Below, in pieces: positions 60,707 through 64,000 of a stretch of 64,000 nt of DNA (within the stretch, counting starts at the first letter, position 1; every line of letters begins with the position of its first letter). This stretch comes from Emticicia sp. C21. GTDB lineage: Bacteria > Bacteroidota > Bacteroidia > Cytophagales > Spirosomataceae. The position numbers were made by a program, and so were the translations under genes. Below the pieces are notes generated by a model, which saw nothing but the letters and a program-made list of their open reading frames with translations, did no database searches and was not told where the DNA came from. The stretch spans positions 186,001 through 250,000 of the forward strand of contig NZ_QVMT01000003.1 of NCBI RefSeq assembly GCF_003418935.1, in the 5' to 3' direction.

Positions 60707-63016
60707 TTATCGGCTACTGACTGCCACCGATAAGATTTTAAACTCTGTTCTGCGATTAGCCTGATGCTGTGCTTCTGAACAAGCTGCGCCGTTATCGCAA
60801 TTATTTAATAATTCACTCTCGCCATATCCCTTTGCTTCTATTCTTGCAATTTCTATGCCACGTGTTAATAAATAATCAACTACTGCTCTTGCCCTGTTTT
60901 CAGACAGTTTTGCGTTGAATGCATCACTCGAACGGCTATCTGTATGTGACCGGATTTCGATACGCATTTCAGGATATTTTTTTAATAAAGGCACCAGTTT
61001 CGTTTCTAATTCTTTGGCGGCGTCCGGCCGGATAAAGAATTGTCCGTAGTTGTAGTAGATATTCTCTAATCTGAAAATATCACCTTCGCCCACCAGACCT
61101 AAATTCTGTTCTAAAGATTTTGGTCCTTTTTTGGTTGGTTTTACTTTGCCAAGATTTTCGGTGTTTACTGCATATTTATCTTTAATAGCTGTTACGCTAT
61201 AGTCCCCTTCTTTTTTAGGTTGAAACTCGTATTTGCCATCTACACCCGTTACTACAGTTTCTATCGAGCCATCTTTTTCGTTTTCAAGGGTAACAGTAGC
61301 ACCCTCAATAGGCACCTGATTTACTTCGGCTACGATCGTTCCTTTAATGATTGGTGGCGGTGTTTTAGACTTCTGCAGATACATCGTGATAGTTGTTCTG
61401 TTTTTCAATGAAGTAGCAAACGTACCATAGGTAATACTATTCGGCTCATAGCCCTCTTTCATAGCTTTGAATTCGAAATCAGTGCCTGCCTCCAGACAAA
61501 TTGAAACCTTGCCATCCGGGCCTGTTACAATCAGCTCTTTATTTAAACCATCTTTCAGTATACGTACATCAACACTTTCAATAGGTTTCTTGGTATCATT
61601 ATCATAAACCAATACATTCAACTGACGGCAACCATGAATGAAAGAATATAGATTATCATCATTGTACCCACGTTTGCGGTTTGAACTGAAATAGCCTCTG
61701 CTTCGACTTGCATCGGTAATAAGCCCGAAATCGTCTTTAGATGAGTTAATAGGGGCTCCTAAGTTTTTAACTTCACTCATCGGGATACCCTCTCTCAATT
61801 CTACATGAAATATATCCAGTCCGCCTAGGCCCTCATGTCCATCAGAAGCGAAATACATATCACCATTCTCATCAATAAACGGAAACATTTCGTTGCCCTC
61901 AGTATTGATTTCTCTGCCCAGATTTACCGGTGAACTCCATTGTCCGTCGCGGTATTCTGTCACATAAATATCTGTTCCGCCAAATCCACCGGGCATATCT
62001 GATACAAAATAGAGTTTGGTATCGTCTGGCGATAACGCCGGATGTCCGCACGAATATTCGTTGCTATTAAATGGTAAGTCGACTATATTGCCCCAGCCTT
62101 TGTTGGATTCGGAGGCCATATATAATTTGAGCTTGGTAATGCCATCTGAAGCTACCCGGTTTTTGCCCTTGCTGCGGTTATTACTTGTAAAAATTATTCT
62201 CTTATAATCTTTGAAGAACGTGGCCGGCCCTTCATGGTATTTTGAATTAAGGGTCTTGCTGAATTGCTCTACTTTCGTCAAAGGTTTTTCTTCTTTCTCC
62301 TCCTCTGCTTTTTCCAGATTGCCTAAAGATGAAGTAGAAATAGCCCCTGCACCTGCTTTCTTCATCGCTATATTGTCTTTTCTTAACTGGGTTGTATCAG
62401 GAAAGACAAAGAGGTCAAGAAAAGGCGTCTGGTTTTGCATAAAAACCCGTTTGATAATACCGCCTTCCTCGCGTGCCGATACAAAAACCAATGAGTTTTT
62501 ATAAAACATCGGACTAAAATCAGATTGACGGGAATTAAGCGCGTAGAGGTAATCTATTTTATAGGTTGACGAATCTTCAAAAAAACGGCTATTGTCCATA
62601 TAGGCCACAGTAAACTTACGACCACGCATGTCGGCGGTTTGTTCCTGTCCGTATTTGCTGTACATTTTTTGTGATTCTTTATACTTGCCGTTGTTGGCCA
62701 ATGCCTGTGCATAATAGAGGTACACTTCGCTTTCTACTTCATTGCCATAGGCACTGATTAAGTCGGCATAGGTAAGCTCGGCATTGCGTGAATCCTGAAC
62801 TTTACGGTAGCAGTAAGCCAGTTTGGTTAAGGCTTCTTTTACTTCGGGCGTTCCTTTTTTGACTGAGCGTAAATAGTCTTCATAATTACGGATAGCCTCA
62901 ATGTAACTGATATTCTCGAAGTTGCGGTTCGCTAATTTTAGTTTATTGTTTTGAGCAAAAGTATGTAGGACTATTAGGAAAGCAAATGCCGACAGCCCAA
63001 TTCTGGTTTTAATCAT
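60707..63016 (-). CDS. OmpA-family protein with TPR, PD40 propeller and regulatory domains (PorE-like)
   Basis: 769 aa with a signal peptide (IGLSAFAFLIVLHTFAQ). Domain order: TPR-like repeats (about 30-130), WD40/PD40 propeller (about 150-450, with SDMPGGFGGTDIY, PHSPFIDENGDMYFASDGHEGLGGLDIF-type blades), two carboxypeptidase-regulatory-like domains (about 470-545 and 555-625) and a C-terminal OmpA peptidoglycan-binding domain (EIRSHTDSRSSDAFNAKLSENRARAVVDYLL, GYGESELLNNC). This is the layout of PorE, the peptidoglycan-linked component of type IX secretion, but several paralogous proteins share it, so the exact role is not fixed. Confidence 0.85.
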   Translation of the reverse strand: MIKTRIGLSAFAFLIVLHTFAQNNKLKLANRNFENISYIEAIRNYEDYLRSVKKGTPEVKEALTKLAYCYRKVQDSRNAELTYADLISAYGNEVESEVYLYYAQALANNGKYKESQKMYSKYGQEQTADMRGRKFTVAYMDNSRFFEDSSTYKIDYLYALNSRQSDFSPMFYKNSLVFVSAREEGGIIKRVFMQNQTPFLDLFVFPDTTQLRKDNIAMKKAGAGAISTSSLGNLEKAEEEKEEKPLTKVEQFSKTLNSKYHEGPATFFKDYKRIIFTSNNRSKGKNRVASDGITKLKLYMASESNKGWGNIVDLPFNSNEYSCGHPALSPDDTKLYFVSDMPGGFGGTDIYVTEYRDGQWSSPVNLGREINTEGNEMFPFIDENGDMYFASDGHEGLGGLDIFHVELREGIPMSEVKNLGAPINSSKDDFGLITDASRSRGYFSSNRKRGYNDDNLYSFIHGCRQLNVLVYDNDTKKPIESVDVRILKDGLNKELIVTGPDGKVSICLEAGTDFEFKAMKEGYEPNSITYGTFATSLKNRTTITMYLQKSKTPPPIIKGTIVAEVNQVPIEGATVTLENEKDGSIETVVTGVDGKYEFQPKKEGDYSVTAIKDKYAVNTENLGKVKPTKKGPKSLEQNLGLVGEGDIFRLENIYYNYGQFFIRPDAAKELETKLVPLLKKYPEMRIEIRSHTDSRSSDAFNAKLSENRARAVVDYLLTRGIEIARIEAKGYGESELLNNCDNGAACSEAQHQANRRTEFKILSVAVSSR

Positions 63017-63125
63017 GGGACTTGACTTTTATTAAACGGGTTAAATAATATAACTTTTTGGGTTACATTTTAAGCCTGTCAAAAGCCGTGCCAAAAAGGG
63101 GATGGAGGGTGGAGAATTGTTTTTT

Positions 63126-63259
63126 CGTAGAGACGCAATGCATTGCGTCTTCGTTGGCCTATCCTATTTAATGAATTAGATTATGTGAGAATATTTAAAT
63201 GAAATTAAGATTCAAAGGATTTTATAGACCTCTGAAGACGCAATGCATTGCGTCTCTAC
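63126..63259. repeat. Paired palindromic repeat, family D copy 3 (uninterrupted)
   Basis: Arms 63126-63150 and 63236-63259 both hold AGACGCAATGCATTGCGTCT without any insert, in inverted order about 85 bp apart. They show the intact state of the palindrome that is broken at 547-561 and 27986-28000. Confidence 0.85.
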
Positions 63260-63269
63260 AAAATAACTA

Positions 63270-64000
63270 TTATACAGATAATACCTCCACTCGTACCACC
63301 TCCATCGTCCCATCCGTAATCTTAAACCGCTCATCCGTCCGTTGCCCAATTACCCAAACAATATCATCACTGGAACATAACAGGAAGGTACTCTTTTTCA
63401 GGTGCAAAGGCACTTTTTTATCTACCAGAAAATCACTAATTTTCTTTTTACCTTTCATGCCCAGAGGAATAAACCAGTCTCCTTCCTGCCAGGGACGGAT
63501 GCTGAGGGGATATTTGAGTTTGGAAGCATCAACCCAGAGAAGGTTGTGTTTTCTTTCGGTATTCAGATAGGCTTGCCAATCCTCTTTTGTAGCAGGACTC
63601 ATATGTAAGAATAAGTCATAATATTCAATATTTTGAATGCCCTTTTCAATGAATACTTCTTCAAAACTCTTTTCTTGTTTAGGGGTAATAATCAGATACT
63701 CCCGGTCTTTGATGAGAGTATGCGTAGCAGAATAAAAAGTTTTACCCGATGTCTTTTTGAGTGATTGATGGATTTCTTTCGATTGGAAATAGTTGAATCC
63801 AAACTCTTTCAATGTTTCTTCCAATAGATAAGAAGATGATTTCCAGTCTTGAATTATATTGATTTTTAAACAAAGCGCACCATTCTCTTCTTTGCAAACA
63901 GATTCCTTAAAGGTGTCCAGATTATTCTGAAAATTGCTTTCAATGGCTTGTAATCTTTCAATATTCCGGGCAAAAGTATGTTCTAAACCTGGATTAATTT
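63270..64000 (-). CDS. tilS: tRNA(Ile)-lysidine synthase, C-terminal part (5' partial)
   Basis: The frame is open to the window's right edge, so the gene starts outside. The visible 243 residues include NPGLEHTFARNIERLQAIESNF, a typical TilS linker, and the C-terminal substrate-specificity domain ending (RPWQEGDWFIPLGMKGKKKISDFLVDKKVPLHLKKSTFLL..IVWVIGQRTDERFKIT). The catalytic PP-loop domain (SGGVDS) lies beyond the window. TilS converts cytidine to lysidine at position 34 of one tRNA(Ile). Confidence 0.93.
   Translation of the reverse strand, partial: INPGLEHTFARNIERLQAIESNFQNNLDTFKESVCKEENGALCLKINIIQDWKSSSYLLEETLKEFGFNYFQSKEIHQSLKKTSGKTFYSATHTLIKDREYLIITPKQEKSFEEVFIEKGIQNIEYYDLFLHMSPATKEDWQAYLNTERKHNLLWVDASKLKYPLSIRPWQEGDWFIPLGMKGKKKISDFLVDKKVPLHLKKSTFLLCSSDDIVWVIGQRTDERFKITDGTMEVVRVEVLSV

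Noticed and set aside
1-64000. Insertion sequence, prophage or integron
   Set aside because: No transposase, integrase, phage structural gene or attC-like array was recognised on either strand.

Overview
The window is about 40% GC chromosomal DNA from a member of the Bacteroidota, most likely the order Cytophagales (Spirosomaceae/Cytophagaceae-like). The evidence is a PorE-like OmpA lipoprotein-class gene of the type IX secretion system, a DUF4835 (PorD-type) gene, the bamD-rpoZ and coaBC-DUF4835 gene pairs, DUF885, NIPSNAP, DUF1080 and DUF2911 proteins, many Bacteroidota-style signal peptides, and promoters that fit the -33 TTTG / -7 TAnnTTTG pattern. No rRNA, tRNA, transposase, phage gene or true CRISPR array was seen. 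Both ends cut through genes: a DUF2911/TPR protein on the left and tilS on the right. || Layout: 0-13.9 kb holds an M61 peptidase, hisC, an SDR dehydrogenase, hemF, a DUF885 hydrolase, an AraC regulator facing a DUF1080-Dabb pair, an FMN glutamate-synthase-like oxidoreductase and a BNR/sialidase-like protein. 13.9-15.5 kb is a mostly non-coding, repeat-rich gap. 15.5-28 kb is envelope biogenesis and housekeeping: DUF4835 and coaBC on the minus strand, a tamB-tamA operon on the plus strand, then rpoZ, bamD and hemL on the minus strand. 28-35.6 kb holds a divergent Lrp regulator/alanine dehydrogenase pair, RNase H, two SDRs around a Crp/Fnr regulator, a PfkB kinase and a GNAT-like protein. 35.8-43.5 kb has small secreted proteins, a NIPSNAP protein, a pair of exported amidohydrolases, a SanA-like protein and ispF. 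43.7-49.5 kb is an accessory signalling locus: ECF sigma factor and membrane anti-sigma candidate on one strand, a secreted surface-type protein and a TPR-CHAT (caspase-like) membrane protein on the other. 49.6-60.4 kb holds an M16 peptidase, an IscA-type Fe-S protein, a GT39 enzyme, an AhpD-like/PNPOx/AraC operon in which the PNPOx gene is frameshifted, an M42 peptidase, an esterase and a second sigma/membrane-protein/outer-membrane-protein operon. 60.7-63 kb is the PorE-like gene. || Two observations stand out. First, the intergenic gaps are loaded with several families of paired palindromic repeats, and a GC-rich micro-sequence of about 12-16 bp (consensus near CGGCCGCCGCTGCGG) sits inside members of unrelated repeat families at nine places; in several cases an uninterrupted counterpart exists in the same window, so it behaves like a very small insertion unit. 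Second, the sigma/CHAT locus carries three copies of a two-block motif (GGTTACA, 14-15 bp, GATATTAAT): one directly before the sigma gene and two in front of the secreted-protein/CHAT operon. This predicts an autoregulated sigma regulon that drives a caspase-like effector. Gene function calls rest on recognised protein motifs read from the translations; no database search was run.
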